From G965200765 sp965200765 (lineage in GTDB: Bacteria; Pseudomonadota; Gammaproteobacteria; Arenicellales; JAJDZL01): a stretch of DNA of 64,000 bases. This document shows positions 19,004-27,547 of the stretch, piece by piece. A program made the position numbers and the translations under genes. Each line of letters starts with the position of its first letter. The stretch's first letter is position 1. The notes beneath the pieces are model-generated. The model searched no databases, was not told the DNA's origin, and saw nothing but the letters and a program-made list of their open reading frames with translations. Location of the stretch: positions 372,001 through 436,000 of the forward strand of contig OZ241380.1 of assembly GCA_965200765.1 (NCBI GenBank). Reading direction: 5' to 3'.

Positions 19004-20453
19004 GATTGGCTTTCCTTAAACTGATTCGTTGATCGGCGGAAATATCAAGAAAAAACTTTCGTAGCAAATTCATGGCCGTCAACATGCGATAGTCAGAAGT
19101 TCCCCGAAAATCTGTGATAGGTGAAAAGTCCTTCTGCAATGCTTCCATCGCCATTCCACACGCGGCCGGTTCAACAATAGCGTTGTGCAGAGCTTTTTCA
19201 GAGTTCAGGGCCCGTTTCGGTGTTGCGGCCATGCCGCCGTAACAAATACGCGCTCTGGAAATTCTGGCCTCTGTTATTTCAATAAAAAATGCTCCGCATA
19301 CCGCAGAAATATCCTGATGGTAGCGTTTGGAAATTTTGTAGACTCTGAATTCGCAATCGCTTGAAAGTACCGGAATCTTGATTTCTTTCACAAATTCATC
19401 CGCATGTCGGTCCTGCTTGCCGTAATCAATAAAAAAGTTTTCCAAATCCAATGTTCGCTTACCCTTGTGACTTTCCAAGACAACTTTTGCTCCAAGAGCA
19501 ATGAGTGCTGGCGGCAAGTCTCCAATCGGGGAACCATTTGCAATGTTTCCGCATACGGTCGCCGAATTTCTGATTTGAACAGAACCGAAGCGAATCAGCA
19601 TTTCGTAGATATCCGGGAAGTGCTTTGACAATTGAGGCAATGCTTCGCTGATGGTGACCGCGGCGCCGATGTTCAGGTAGTTGTTTTTGAAGCTGATATT
19701 CTTCAAAGACCTGATTCCCCCTACATACACAACGTTTCTCAGTTCTTGATGCTCTTTGGTTACCCACAAGCCTACGTCTGTTGCTCCTGCAACAATAATG
19801 CTGTCCGGGTGAGATACGAGAAATTTCTTCAGTTCACTGATTTTGGTTTGAACAATGCAATGATATCCATTGTGTTGAATTGACAAGGATTTCGTGCTAT
19901 CAAGCTTTTTTAGCTTCGCTATGGTTTCGACTTCGCATTGGTTGAATGAATCTGTTTCTTTTTTGGGTAACACTTCGTTGGCGGCGCGCACAATCGGTGC
20001 GTAGCCAGTACACCTGCAGAGATTTCCGGACAAACCGATGTCCAATTCTGCGCGGGAACTGTCACTCCCATTGCGGTACATGGCGAATAATGACATGACA
20101 AAACCGGGCGTACAGAATCCGCATTGGGAACCGTGCTGGTCCACCATGGCTTGTTGTACCGGGTGTAATTTTCCATCCGGCTGGCGCAAGTGTTCTACCG
20201 CAATCAACTGCTTTCCATGCAGGGCCGGGACAAATTGAATGCAGGAATTGATGGCTTTGTATTCCAATGCATCGCCGTTGAGTTCACCCAGCACGACTGT
20301 GCATGCGCCGCAATCTCCTTCAGCACAACCTTCTTTTGTGCCGGTCAATCGTTCTACATTACGAAGATATTCCAGCACTGTCATAGTCGGGTCAATCGCG
20401 CGGATTTCCCGAATCTGATTGTGTAGCAGAAATTTCAGAGTCTGGCCGTCCAT
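18996..20453 (-). CDS. xdhA: Xanthine dehydrogenase, iron-sulfur/FAD subunit
   Basis: 485 aa from ATG 20453 (a TTG one codon earlier is less likely), which shares a base with the hydrolase stop (TGATG) and has GAGGGAG upstream. Domain order: N-terminal [2Fe-2S] ferredoxin fold (CAEGDCGACT), helical [2Fe-2S] domain (CGFCTPGFVMS and LCRCTGY), then the FAD-binding domain (IVAGATDVGLWV, NIANGSPIGDLPPALIALGA). It passes electrons from the molybdenum subunit to NAD. Part of the coupled series puuD-like, hydrolase, xdhA, xdhB, xdhC. Confidence 0.96.
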   Translation of the reverse strand: MDGQTLKFLLHNQIREIRAIDPTMTVLEYLRNVERLTGTKEGCAEGDCGACTVVLGELNGDALEYKAINSCIQFVPALHGKQLIAVEHLRQPDGKLHPVQQAMVDQHGSQCGFCTPGFVMSLFAMYRNGSDSSRAELDIGLSGNLCRCTGYAPIVRAANEVLPKKETDSFNQCEVETIAKLKKLDSTKSLSIQHNGYHCIVQTKISELKKFLVSHPDSIIVAGATDVGLWVTKEHQELRNVVYVGGIRSLKNISFKNNYLNIGAAVTISEALPQLSKHFPDIYEMLIRFGSVQIRNSATVCGNIANGSPIGDLPPALIALGAKVVLESHKGKRTLDLENFFIDYGKQDRHADEFVKEIKIPVLSSDCEFRVYKISKRYHQDISAVCGAFFIEITEARISRARICYGGMAATPKRALNSEKALHNAIVEPAACGMAMEALQKDFSPITDFRGTSDYRMLTAMNLLRKFFLDISADQRISLRKANHA

Positions 20454-20803
20454 CAACTCCCTCTGTAAGTGGAGTAACCGTATGTGGAAAGCAGTAGCGG
20501 TACATGGTAGTGCTGGGTTGAATCTGCGACGTTGATGCGAATGATGATTTCGTCCAGAAACTTTCCGCGCTCACTGTGCATGTCCATCGAGTCATGATAG
20601 GCGCCGGCATGGAATACCAATTCATAAGTGCCGTTTTGAAACAAATCTCCTTCAACCAGTGGTGTGTCGCACCGTCCGTCCGAGTTGGTCTTGTCGCGTC
20701 GTATCAAATTACGTTCGTTCCCCAGAAAATATAGTTCCACATCAATGCCACGGCCAGGGTAGCCACTTACCAAGTCCAGAACATGTGTAGTCAATTTGCC
20801 CAT
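20453..20803 (-). CDS. 5-Hydroxyisourate hydrolase (transthyretin-like)
   Basis: 116 aa. Hydrolyses 5-hydroxyisourate to OHCU, the step after urate oxidation (EC 3.5.2.17). The N-terminal THVLDLVSGYPG and the C-terminal YHVPLLLSTYGYSTYRGS with the diagnostic YRGS ending identify the hydrolase rather than a transthyretin. No signal peptide, so cytoplasmic. It lies 18 nt after the urate hydroxylase gene and is coupled to xdhA. Confidence 0.95.
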   Translation of the reverse strand: MGKLTTHVLDLVSGYPGRGIDVELYFLGNERNLIRRDKTNSDGRCDTPLVEGDLFQNGTYELVFHAGAYHDSMDMHSERGKFLDEIIIRINVADSTQHYHVPLLLSTYGYSTYRGS

Positions 20804-20821
20804 TATGCTATTCAGTGATTG

Positions 20822-22039
20822 TCAGTTTCCGGTTGTTTCTTCAGCCGCGATTTGTTCCATATAGTGATGTTGGAACCAGTTTGCCAGAATTTGTCGTTCT
20901 TCTTCCGTCATGCTGGTAACATTACCCAACGGCATGGTGCGAGTTGCAACTGTAGCGGAATGAATTCTTTGCGCGTGTGTCTTGATTTGATGCTCATGGT
21001 CAAAATCCAGCCCACCGGGCGATGCGGTAAACCCCGGATGTACGGGTGCAACAGAATGACATACAGTGCAACGTTCATGTACGATACCCTTGACTATCTC
21101 GAAGTCAACCTTGTCCGCAGACATTTGACTTAGTTGAAATTGCGGTGCAGTTAGTATAGCAAGCAATGCGATGCCACTTCCTGCTGTAATTGGCAACCAC
21201 CACTTGTGGCGGGGCAGGTGGCGAATATTGAAAAAGTGCCGAACGAGCACGCCGAACAACCCCAAACTCACCAGAATCAACCAGTTCCAATGTGTATTGA
21301 ATGTCATTGGATAGTGGTTGCTAATCATCAGGAACAGAACCGGCAAAGTGAAGTAGTTGTTGTGGCGCGAGCGATTCAAGGCGGCTTCGCCGGGAGCCGG
21401 ATCCAACGGTTGACCGGTTTCAACCGCTGTCACCAGATATCGCTGCGAAGGAATAATCACTCTGAATACATTCAGCACCATGATTGACCCCATGGCCGCA
21501 CCGATATGTACAAATACTGCGCGACCGCCCAAAGTTGCGCACATGACGAATGCCAAAACAGAAAAATACACAAATATGATTACTGCCAGCGTACGCTCAT
21601 TTTTACCAATCGGAGATTTGCACAGCCAGTCGTAAATGAACCATGAACCGGCAATGGAGGCAACCGCAACTGCAATTCCTTCCAGTTCGGTAAGAAATTT
21701 ATTGCTTGGATGCATCAGAAACAAATCTGCTTCGTGATAGTAGATGAGGACGAGTAGCAGGACACCGGTCCAGAAGGTAGCATAAGCCTCCCATTTGAAC
21801 CAGTGCAAATGAGTTGGCAAATCTTTGGGGCCGAGCTTGAACTTTTTCAGATGATAGAAGCCGCCGCCGTGGATGGCCCACAAGTCACCGGCAATCTCCG
21901 CGTCGGTCTGATTTTCCCGCTCCAGTCGATTTTCAAGCCAGTTGAAATAAAAAGAAGCACCAATCCAGGCAATTCCGACAACAAGATGAGTCCAGCGAAG
22001 GATAAGCTCGGTCCAATCAAGTAAATGAGTTTTGAACAT
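20822..22039 (-). CDS. puuD: Membrane urate hydroxylase with C-terminal cytochrome c domain (PuuD type)
   Basis: About 405 aa from ATG 22039 (the frame also opens with TTG at 22042). The N-terminal ~300 residues have about eight membrane helices and conserved histidines (TELILRWTHLVVGIAWIGAS, NNYFTLPVLFLMISNHYP). The C-terminus has a haem c motif CTVCHS near residue 335 within a soluble domain. This is the PuuD-type urate oxidase, which makes 5-hydroxyisourate and passes electrons to the cytochrome rather than to oxygen directly. It is first in the minus-strand purine operon. Confidence 0.93.
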   Translation of the reverse strand: MFKTHLLDWTELILRWTHLVVGIAWIGASFYFNWLENRLERENQTDAEIAGDLWAIHGGGFYHLKKFKLGPKDLPTHLHWFKWEAYATFWTGVLLLVLIYYHEADLFLMHPSNKFLTELEGIAVAVASIAGSWFIYDWLCKSPIGKNERTLAVIIFVYFSVLAFVMCATLGGRAVFVHIGAAMGSIMVLNVFRVIIPSQRYLVTAVETGQPLDPAPGEAALNRSRHNNYFTLPVLFLMISNHYPMTFNTHWNWLILVSLGLFGVLVRHFFNIRHLPRHKWWLPITAGSGIALLAILTAPQFQLSQMSADKVDFEIVKGIVHERCTVCHSVAPVHPGFTASPGGLDFDHEHQIKTHAQRIHSATVATRTMPLGNVTSMTEEERQILANWFQHHYMEQIAAEETTGN

Positions 22040-22042
22040 CAA

Positions 22043-23100
22043 GGCAATCCGTTAATACGCGGTTCCCGTGTTGATGATGACATTCCTGCCGCGTCGGGAA
22101 TTCGTGCGGCACATTTCCAAAGTTCTAGCATGTCAATTACAGGGATATGTATATTTTACTTGAATCTTGAAAAATCATTCCAAAATTCCTAGTTCTCAAT
22201 GATAAAACTTCAACAGTTTTGAACCCCCTTGTTTCTTGAAACGGTCAAGATCGTAGAAGCTTCCTCAACGGGCGGCAGTGGGTATGATTTTGTATTGCCA
22301 AGAAATGTCGAACAATCGGAACTGGAGGCCGATAATAGAGTTTGTGTGTCTCTTTCCGCAGTAAAACTACCCGCGCATTGCGGTGGTGATGTTGCACCAA
22401 CCGGAGCACTAGGTCTCAAAACAAGAATGTTTACTAGGTGATGAAGTCCGGGGACTTGTAGAGGCAGAAAAAACCGGTACGAGAAGCGAAGATTCGCCGG
22501 TGCCAAGCTGTTCGAGCTGTCGCTTTCGGGGCCGGAAGCACTGTGATGGTTTGAATCGGCCTAGATTCACATTCCCGGTTTCAGATAGTGGCATGCGGTG
22601 ATTGACTGCTGTTCCTGCTATCCGGTGGCTTGCTACTTGCCTCTTTAGCAGTCGAAGATTCGATTGGACCGCGACGATGGACCATGCCCGGTGTGAGGTG
22701 GCGAGTAACAGCGGGATTTCCGCACTTGTGCCGACACCGGTCACTTAAAACGAAATCTGTTTCGTGTTGAGAAAATTCCAGAACCAAGCGAGCGACAATT
22801 TCAATCATGTCCGTATTCAACATCGGAAGCCTACTCAATTGGTTTTGTTGAAGTGGTTTCATGAAATTTGAAAGATGAGGAGGTGTAGGTACCTGTACGA
22901 CCGCCCGTTAGAAGTCTATCTGGAGGGTTGGCAGTGACGACTCACAATTGCAGGGATGGCCAGAACCGCCAGAAAGAAACTGCTGGAGATGACCTGAGAA
23001 TTGCTACTTCCAGATTTGATTGACAATCTAAGAAAATTTGCAGGAAATTCTATATAAACTCAAATATTTTAGTGATTATACAGAAGTATCAATCTTTATA
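22043..23100. other. About 1 kb without a supported gene
   Basis: The stretch should hold the purine operon promoter near 22.05-22.2 kb. Beyond that only short open frames of under 115 codons exist on both strands, none with a ribosome site or recognisable protein. Composition resembles coding DNA in places (22.3-22.9 kb), so this may be a decayed gene. Confidence 0.5.
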
Positions 23101-24117
23101 TTATACTATTTTTGGACCCTCTCCCAAGGTTGCAACAATACGATTTTTAAGATTCGTTTTCAATTCATCTTCCGAATTCCAAACAATATGATTGTATTGA
23201 CGAACATCAAAATGCACCTCATTTAAATTATCTTTTCTACATGTGAATATTACTCCAATTCCCATCCCATGTGCAAATCCTGCTTCATAGTAGACTCCTC
23301 CTCTTGCACCTTTTTTTCCATGTGTAAAATCTGCCACTACAAAGCAAGAACGACGAATTTCTGCAATAATTTCATCATCAATTTTGTCGTTATAATCCTT
23401 TTTATCGATTCGAACCGCTTCGTATCCTGCTTCTTCAATCCCGGGGCGAAATCCTTTTGCCCATGCTTCATTCATTTCGTCATCAAACCACATAGCTACA
23501 AATGCTTGGGATGAATTTATTGTTTTTCTATTCAAATGATCTAAATATTTGTGCCCATCTACTGTTAGCCAATATTCTGACATTTTTACATCAAGCCAGC
23601 CTTGCTCACAACAATAATCCAATAGATATAAAATTTCACTTTTTTGAAATGATTCCGACCATGCTTTTAAATATTCATCAGTAATGTGTTTGTCGCTAAA
23701 ATGATATGAAAAATGCTGATTCAGAGTTTCACTATGTTGTAAAAAATAATAGAGTATTCTATCTACCCGTTCCCAAACTTTTAACGAGGTAGATATTTTT
23801 GCTTCTTCTATCTCAGGGGTTGAAACGATTGGTTCACTAATTCCATACAATCTATTTGTCACTAATATGGAGGTTAAACGAGCTCGATAAATGTCATTAA
23901 ATGAAGAGTATTCTAAAGAATATAATTGTTTTGCTGTATCTTCATCAATTTTATATTTCCCACCAGCACGAGGAGAATCAATTAAAACATATTCTTCTGA
24001 ACACTGGTATTTCATTGGTGTCTTCCATATTGGACAAGAATATTTATCGTATCCCAAATCCTTGTACCCAGCGGGTAGATATTGTACTATTTCTATCCAC
24101 GCAATATTCTGATTCAT
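23101..24117 (-). CDS. Predicted defence-type effector with C-terminal nucleoside-deoxyribosyltransferase/TIR-like domain
   Basis: 338 aa, very AT-rich compared with neighbours. Residues ~1-200 are a helical region of unknown family with a possible winged-helix part (LLDYCCEQGWLDVKMSEYWLTVDGHKYL). Residues ~205-330 form a Rossmann-like domain: QAFVAMWFDDEMNEAW, then CFVVADFTHGKKGARGGVYYEAG, where Glu ~278 aligns with the catalytic Glu of deoxyribosyltransferase/TIR/SLOG-like NAD- or nucleotide-processing folds. Such domains are common as effectors in antiphage systems. The gene is solitary, monocistronic and flanked by non-coding DNA, which suggests transfer. The domain call is reasonable, the activity inferred. 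Confidence 0.65.
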   Translation of the reverse strand: MNQNIAWIEIVQYLPAGYKDLGYDKYSCPIWKTPMKYQCSEEYVLIDSPRAGGKYKIDEDTAKQLYSLEYSSFNDIYRARLTSILVTNRLYGISEPIVSTPEIEEAKISTSLKVWERVDRILYYFLQHSETLNQHFSYHFSDKHITDEYLKAWSESFQKSEILYLLDYCCEQGWLDVKMSEYWLTVDGHKYLDHLNRKTINSSQAFVAMWFDDEMNEAWAKGFRPGIEEAGYEAVRIDKKDYNDKIDDEIIAEIRRSCFVVADFTHGKKGARGGVYYEAGFAHGMGIGVIFTCRKDNLNEVHFDVRQYNHIVWNSEDELKTNLKNRIVATLGEGPKIV

Positions 24118-24359
24118 AATTATTTACCAACATACTGTGAAATAATCTTCAATTTATATAAACCCAATCAATTTTTACAAAACATACTTTAGATATGTCA
24201 ATCCTGAAATAATGATATTATTTCATACCTTCTGATTTTTGCGCAGTGATTAGTGAAATGAACTAATAGGAAGATTGTATTTGTTCAATTACAAGTGCTA
24301 TCACCTTGTTAGCCATAAACCACTAAAGTTCCTGAAGACCAATATTTCTATATTTCAAC

Positions 24360-25880
24360 TCAATCATCCAGAACCGGTGCCACTTTCTTTTTGGCAATCG
24401 ACTTCTTGGAAATCCAGACAGGGGGTTGCAATTCGCACTCTTCTGTATTTTCGTCAGGATTGCTACGGTCAACGACATAGTATTTTTGCTCCTCGTCCAA
24501 GGTCAGTAGAAAGTGGTGCCAAGTTCCCCGGCGATAGTTTACACCTTGGCTGCCGTTGGTAATGAACAGACGCAAATCCTTCCATTTCGGAATGTCGGTG
24601 GTATCAGCGACGAGAACCAGAAACCGACTGTTGCCGGCAGGCATAAAAATCTGACTGGAAACCGGGTGGCGTTCCATACCCTGAACCTGAAAGGGCAGGG
24701 GTACCGGATGAGCTTCAATAATACTGATGGCCGGATGACCGCCCTCGGTTATATCGAGCTTGGTGAAATTTTCATAGCGTTCGGCAAAGCCGGCATTGAT
24801 GGTTCTAGAAGTCAATCCTTCTGTGTCAATCACTTCGCCGTACGGCTTGAATGCTTCCGGTGTAAGTTCTTCCGCTGTCAGGGTCGGATAGGTGCGCGAG
24901 GACTGTGTACCCCAAATTCGTAGTCTGCCGACTCCGCCGTCCGGGTAAATTTCCAGTTTCACATGAGATACCGGCCCGACATCCTGAATGGTGTCTTCGA
25001 ATTCATGCTGATGGTCCGCTTGCATTTTGGCTTCGGGGAGGATGACTTTCCAAGCGGTATTGGTATCAGACAGATAATCCACATCGGCTCCGGGTGCATA
25101 CACTCCGCGCACAATGCAATGCGCTGGAAAATTGCCTTTGAAATGCAGTGTATCGGCAGAAATTCGCTTGACATGGCCGGGCTTGCCAAGCTTGATGACG
25201 GCCCAATCAAAGCCGGGTCCACGACGCCGGGCAGTTTCCCAACCGTCGCCCATGTTCACCGCCCGCCCGGGAGCAGTCAAATTTTGAACATGGCCGAAGT
25301 GCATATCGCTGCAAGCCATTGCAACACCGCCGTTCTCCATCGCTGCCAAATCCAGTATTTCTTCTTCTGAAACTTGCGACCAGTCTTTGAAGACTTCTCC
25401 ATACACCCGCAATCGGGCAACTCCGCCATCCGGGTAGATATTCAAACGCAAGTGCGTCCATGCTTTTAGAGAGTCCACATCCAGCATGTTGTGTGAATTG
25501 CCGTCTAGGTCGGTTTTTGGAATCAACCCATGCCATTGGGTGGATTCGTTCGGTTCACCGGAACTGTCGCACGCTTCCACGGAGGCGGCTTGCGGATAGT
25601 TTCCAGTAAAGTGAGTGGTGTCAATGTTAATACCATGTACAACACCGCGGCAGATTCGAACAATACAATGGTCGTAGCCTGCGATGCGTTTTCGACGCGA
25701 CTCCCATCCATCCATCCACTTGCCGCGATCGGTGAATTTGTCCGGTATAAAGACCGGTGCTTCTGGCTTGATTAAATTTTCGTGTTCCGCAAAAAAGTCA
25801 TCTGATGATGAAATGACTGTAGCGCCCAGACGTGGCTGGGCCAAATCGGCATAGAATGTTTCGTAGTTTATCTTGGCCAC
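24360..25880 (-). CDS. Allantoicase fused to ureidoglycolate lyase
   Basis: 506 aa, longer than either enzyme. Residues ~1-330 are allantoicase (EC 3.5.3.4), an internally repeated fold: DKWTDRGKWMDGWESRRKR-like in the first half, NMGDGWETARRRGPGFDWAV in the second, each followed by HFKGN/HFTGN and YPDGGVARLRVYG or YPDGGVGRLRIWG. From ~335 to the end is ureidoglycolate lyase (EC 4.3.2.3): AFKPYGEVIDTEG, ERHPVSSQIFMPAG, GVNYRRGTWHHFLL. The fused protein would convert allantoate to ureidoglycolate and on to glyoxylate with urea released. It follows the PuuE gene by 9 nt on the same strand. No frameshift, so a true fusion. Confidence 0.92.
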   Translation of the reverse strand: MAKINYETFYADLAQPRLGATVISSSDDFFAEHENLIKPEAPVFIPDKFTDRGKWMDGWESRRKRIAGYDHCIVRICRGVVHGINIDTTHFTGNYPQAASVEACDSSGEPNESTQWHGLIPKTDLDGNSHNMLDVDSLKAWTHLRLNIYPDGGVARLRVYGEVFKDWSQVSEEEILDLAAMENGGVAMACSDMHFGHVQNLTAPGRAVNMGDGWETARRRGPGFDWAVIKLGKPGHVKRISADTLHFKGNFPAHCIVRGVYAPGADVDYLSDTNTAWKVILPEAKMQADHQHEFEDTIQDVGPVSHVKLEIYPDGGVGRLRIWGTQSSRTYPTLTAEELTPEAFKPYGEVIDTEGLTSRTINAGFAERYENFTKLDITEGGHPAISIIEAHPVPLPFQVQGMERHPVSSQIFMPAGNSRFLVLVADTTDIPKWKDLRLFITNGSQGVNYRRGTWHHFLLTLDEEQKYYVVDRSNPDENTEECELQPPVWISKKSIAKKKVAPVLDD

Positions 25881-25889
25881 TCGTGTAGA

Positions 25890-26810
25890 TTACTCCGGGT
25901 TGGTTTTGATCCAATGTCTGGCAATGTCAATGCGTCGACAAAGCCACACGGATTCATGTTCAGTGATGTATTCCAGAAATCGCTTCAGTCCAGCAATCCG
26001 GCCGGGACGTCCAACCAGTCTGCAGTGCAATCCTACCGACATCATTTTCGGACTGGTTTTTCCTTCTTCGTAAAGTGTGTCAAATGTATCTTTCAGGTAG
26101 GTGAAAAACTGTTCGCCTGTATGAAAGCCCTGCGCAGTTGCAAACCTCATGTCGTTGGCATCCAGTGTATAGGGTACTACCAGATGTGGTTGTCCATATC
26201 GCCAGTCCCAGAATGGCAAGTCATCATTGTAGTCATCTGCGTCATACAAAAAACCACCTTCTTGGACGATCAGTCTTCTTGTATTGGGGCTAGTTCTGCC
26301 AGTGTACCAACCCAGCGGCCGCTGGCCGGTAACTTTTTCAATCGCCTGAATTGCCAAATTGATGTGCTGTCTTTCGGTTTCTTCGTCAACATGTTGGTAG
26401 TCAATCCAGCGATAACCATGACTGCAAATTTCATGTCCATCGTCAAACATGGCCTGAATCACTTCGGGATGGCGTTCCACGGCCATGCCAACTGCAAATA
26501 TTGTTGCCGGAATCTTGAATTCCCTGAACATTGCGAGTAGTCGCCAGACTCCGGCGCGAGATCCGTACTCGTAGATGGATTCCATGCTCATGTGTCGCAC
26601 CCCTTGGCGCGCGTCAGCACCGATAATTTCGGATAAAAATGCTTCAGATGCTAGGTCGCCATGCAAAATGCAGTTCTCACCACCTTCCTCATAGTTCAGG
26701 ACAAATTGCACCGCAATGCGGGCATCGTCGGGCCAGCAGGGATTCGGCGGGGTAGAACCGTATCCAATCAAGTCCCTTGGGTAGTGGCTACTTATCATTG
26801 TGTTTGACAA
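25890..26810 (-). CDS. puuE: Allantoinase, polysaccharide-deacetylase type (PuuE)
   Basis: 306 aa. PuuE-type allantoinase hydrolyses allantoin to allantoate without being related to amidohydrolase allantoinases. Landmarks: YPRDLIGYGSTPPNPCWPDD, FVLNYEEGGENCILHGD, EICSHGYRWIDYQ and GWYTGRTSPNTRRLI, all hallmark PuuE segments. It has no fused OHCU decarboxylase domain and none is encoded next to it. It is first of a two-gene unit with the allantoicase fusion; the 156-bp region to the divergent racemase-family gene should hold both promoters. Confidence 0.94.
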   Translation of the reverse strand: MSNTMISSHYPRDLIGYGSTPPNPCWPDDARIAVQFVLNYEEGGENCILHGDLASEAFLSEIIGADARQGVRHMSMESIYEYGSRAGVWRLLAMFREFKIPATIFAVGMAVERHPEVIQAMFDDGHEICSHGYRWIDYQHVDEETERQHINLAIQAIEKVTGQRPLGWYTGRTSPNTRRLIVQEGGFLYDADDYNDDLPFWDWRYGQPHLVVPYTLDANDMRFATAQGFHTGEQFFTYLKDTFDTLYEEGKTSPKMMSVGLHCRLVGRPGRIAGLKRFLEYITEHESVWLCRRIDIARHWIKTNPE

Positions 26811-26863
26811 AGCTGCAAATCATTCAAGTTAGGCGTATAGTTTATCAAACAGACAGCGATAGC

Positions 26864-26876
26864 ATTGAACTTCAAT
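26864..26876. promoter_or_regulatory. Short palindrome in the divergent puuE/racemase promoter region
   Basis: ATTGAACTTCAAT is a perfect palindrome midway between the two divergent starts; a wider CATTGA/TCAATG pairing spans 26863-26881. Candidate operator only. Confidence 0.25.
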
Positions 26877-26966
26877 CAATGAAATATGAATCAAATTAAA
26901 TTGACAGCCAAATCATAATGGTTCATCACTTTACAACGGCAGTTCAAATTCCTTAGAATCAATAGC

Positions 26967-27344
26967 ATGAAAATTTTGCTGATTAATCCAAACACAACGC
27001 AACTGATCACTGAAAGAGCTGTTGATGCGGCGCATTCGGTGGCTTCTTCCGGCACGGTGATCGACGGAGTCACCGGACACTTCGGCGCGCCGATTATCAA
27101 TAGTTTGACCGACAATGCCATCGGTGCGTATTGCGCGATTGAATTGGCGGCGAAGCATGCCAATGATTATGATGGTATTGTGCTTGCGGTGTCGTTTGAT
27201 ACTGCATTGTTCGAGTTGCGGGAGATGCTGTCTATTCCGGTTGCCGGCATGAGCGAGTCGGCGATGCAGAAAGCCAGTAGACTAGGTGGTCGGTTCAGTT
27301 TGATATCATTTGGTCAGCGTACGAAGCCGCTGTATGAAAAATTA
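26967..27344 (+). pseudogene. Asp/Glu/hydantoin racemase-family gene, 5' part, interrupted by transposon
   Basis: The first 126 codons (MKILLINPNTTQLITERAVD...) of an allantoin/hydantoin racemase-family gene; the frame then runs into the inserted element and stops at 27362. Removing the element and one 8-bp duplication rejoins LYEKL to AIWYGKAG at 30079 in frame, giving a 245-aa protein, the normal size for the family. The position divergent to puuE suggests it once interconverted allantoin enantiomers. The usual catalytic Cys positions read IVLAVSFDTAL and ILSATAFTGLAD, with no Cys, so even the intact protein may not be a classical racemase. Confidence 0.9.
27337..27344 (+). repeat. Target-site duplication, left
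   Basis: AAAAATTA, repeated exactly at 30071-30078 on the other side of the element. Eight bases is the size expected for IS1595 family insertions. Confidence 0.93.
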
Positions 27345-27371
27345 GGGTATTATCGGGAATAGTTGACAAAT
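27345..27371 (+). repeat. Left terminal inverted repeat of the transposon
   Basis: 27 bp, the exact reverse complement of 30044-30070. Its GGG outer end fits the family. Confidence 0.95.
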
Positions 27372-27377
27372 AAAATT

Positions 27378-27545
27378 TCAATTTGTTTTTTTTTCAGAAT
27401 CAGTTTTCACTTCGGTTTTCTGCCATTCTTTCGGCTTCACACCGAGAAGAATTGATACTATTTCATCAAAATCAAAGTCAGTCATTGGAGGAACTATATC
27501 CTCCCGTTCTTTCAACTTGATTTTCTTTGCATTGTTTCGGTGCAT
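27378..27545 (-). CDS. Small cargo protein downstream of the methyltransferase
   Basis: 55 aa from ATG 27545, two bases after the methyltransferase stop, implying translational coupling; a TTG at 27569 would give 63 aa. The product (MHRNNAKKIKLKEREDIVPP...) is charged, with a basic start and an acidic middle. I do not recognise it. Because it sits inside the transposon next to the terminal repeat and in tandem with the methyltransferase, it is probably a conserved companion, perhaps regulatory. Confidence 0.5.
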   Translation of the reverse strand: MHRNNAKKIKLKEREDIVPPMTDFDFDEIVSILLGVKPKEWQKTEVKTDSEKKTN

Positions 27546-27547
27546 TA

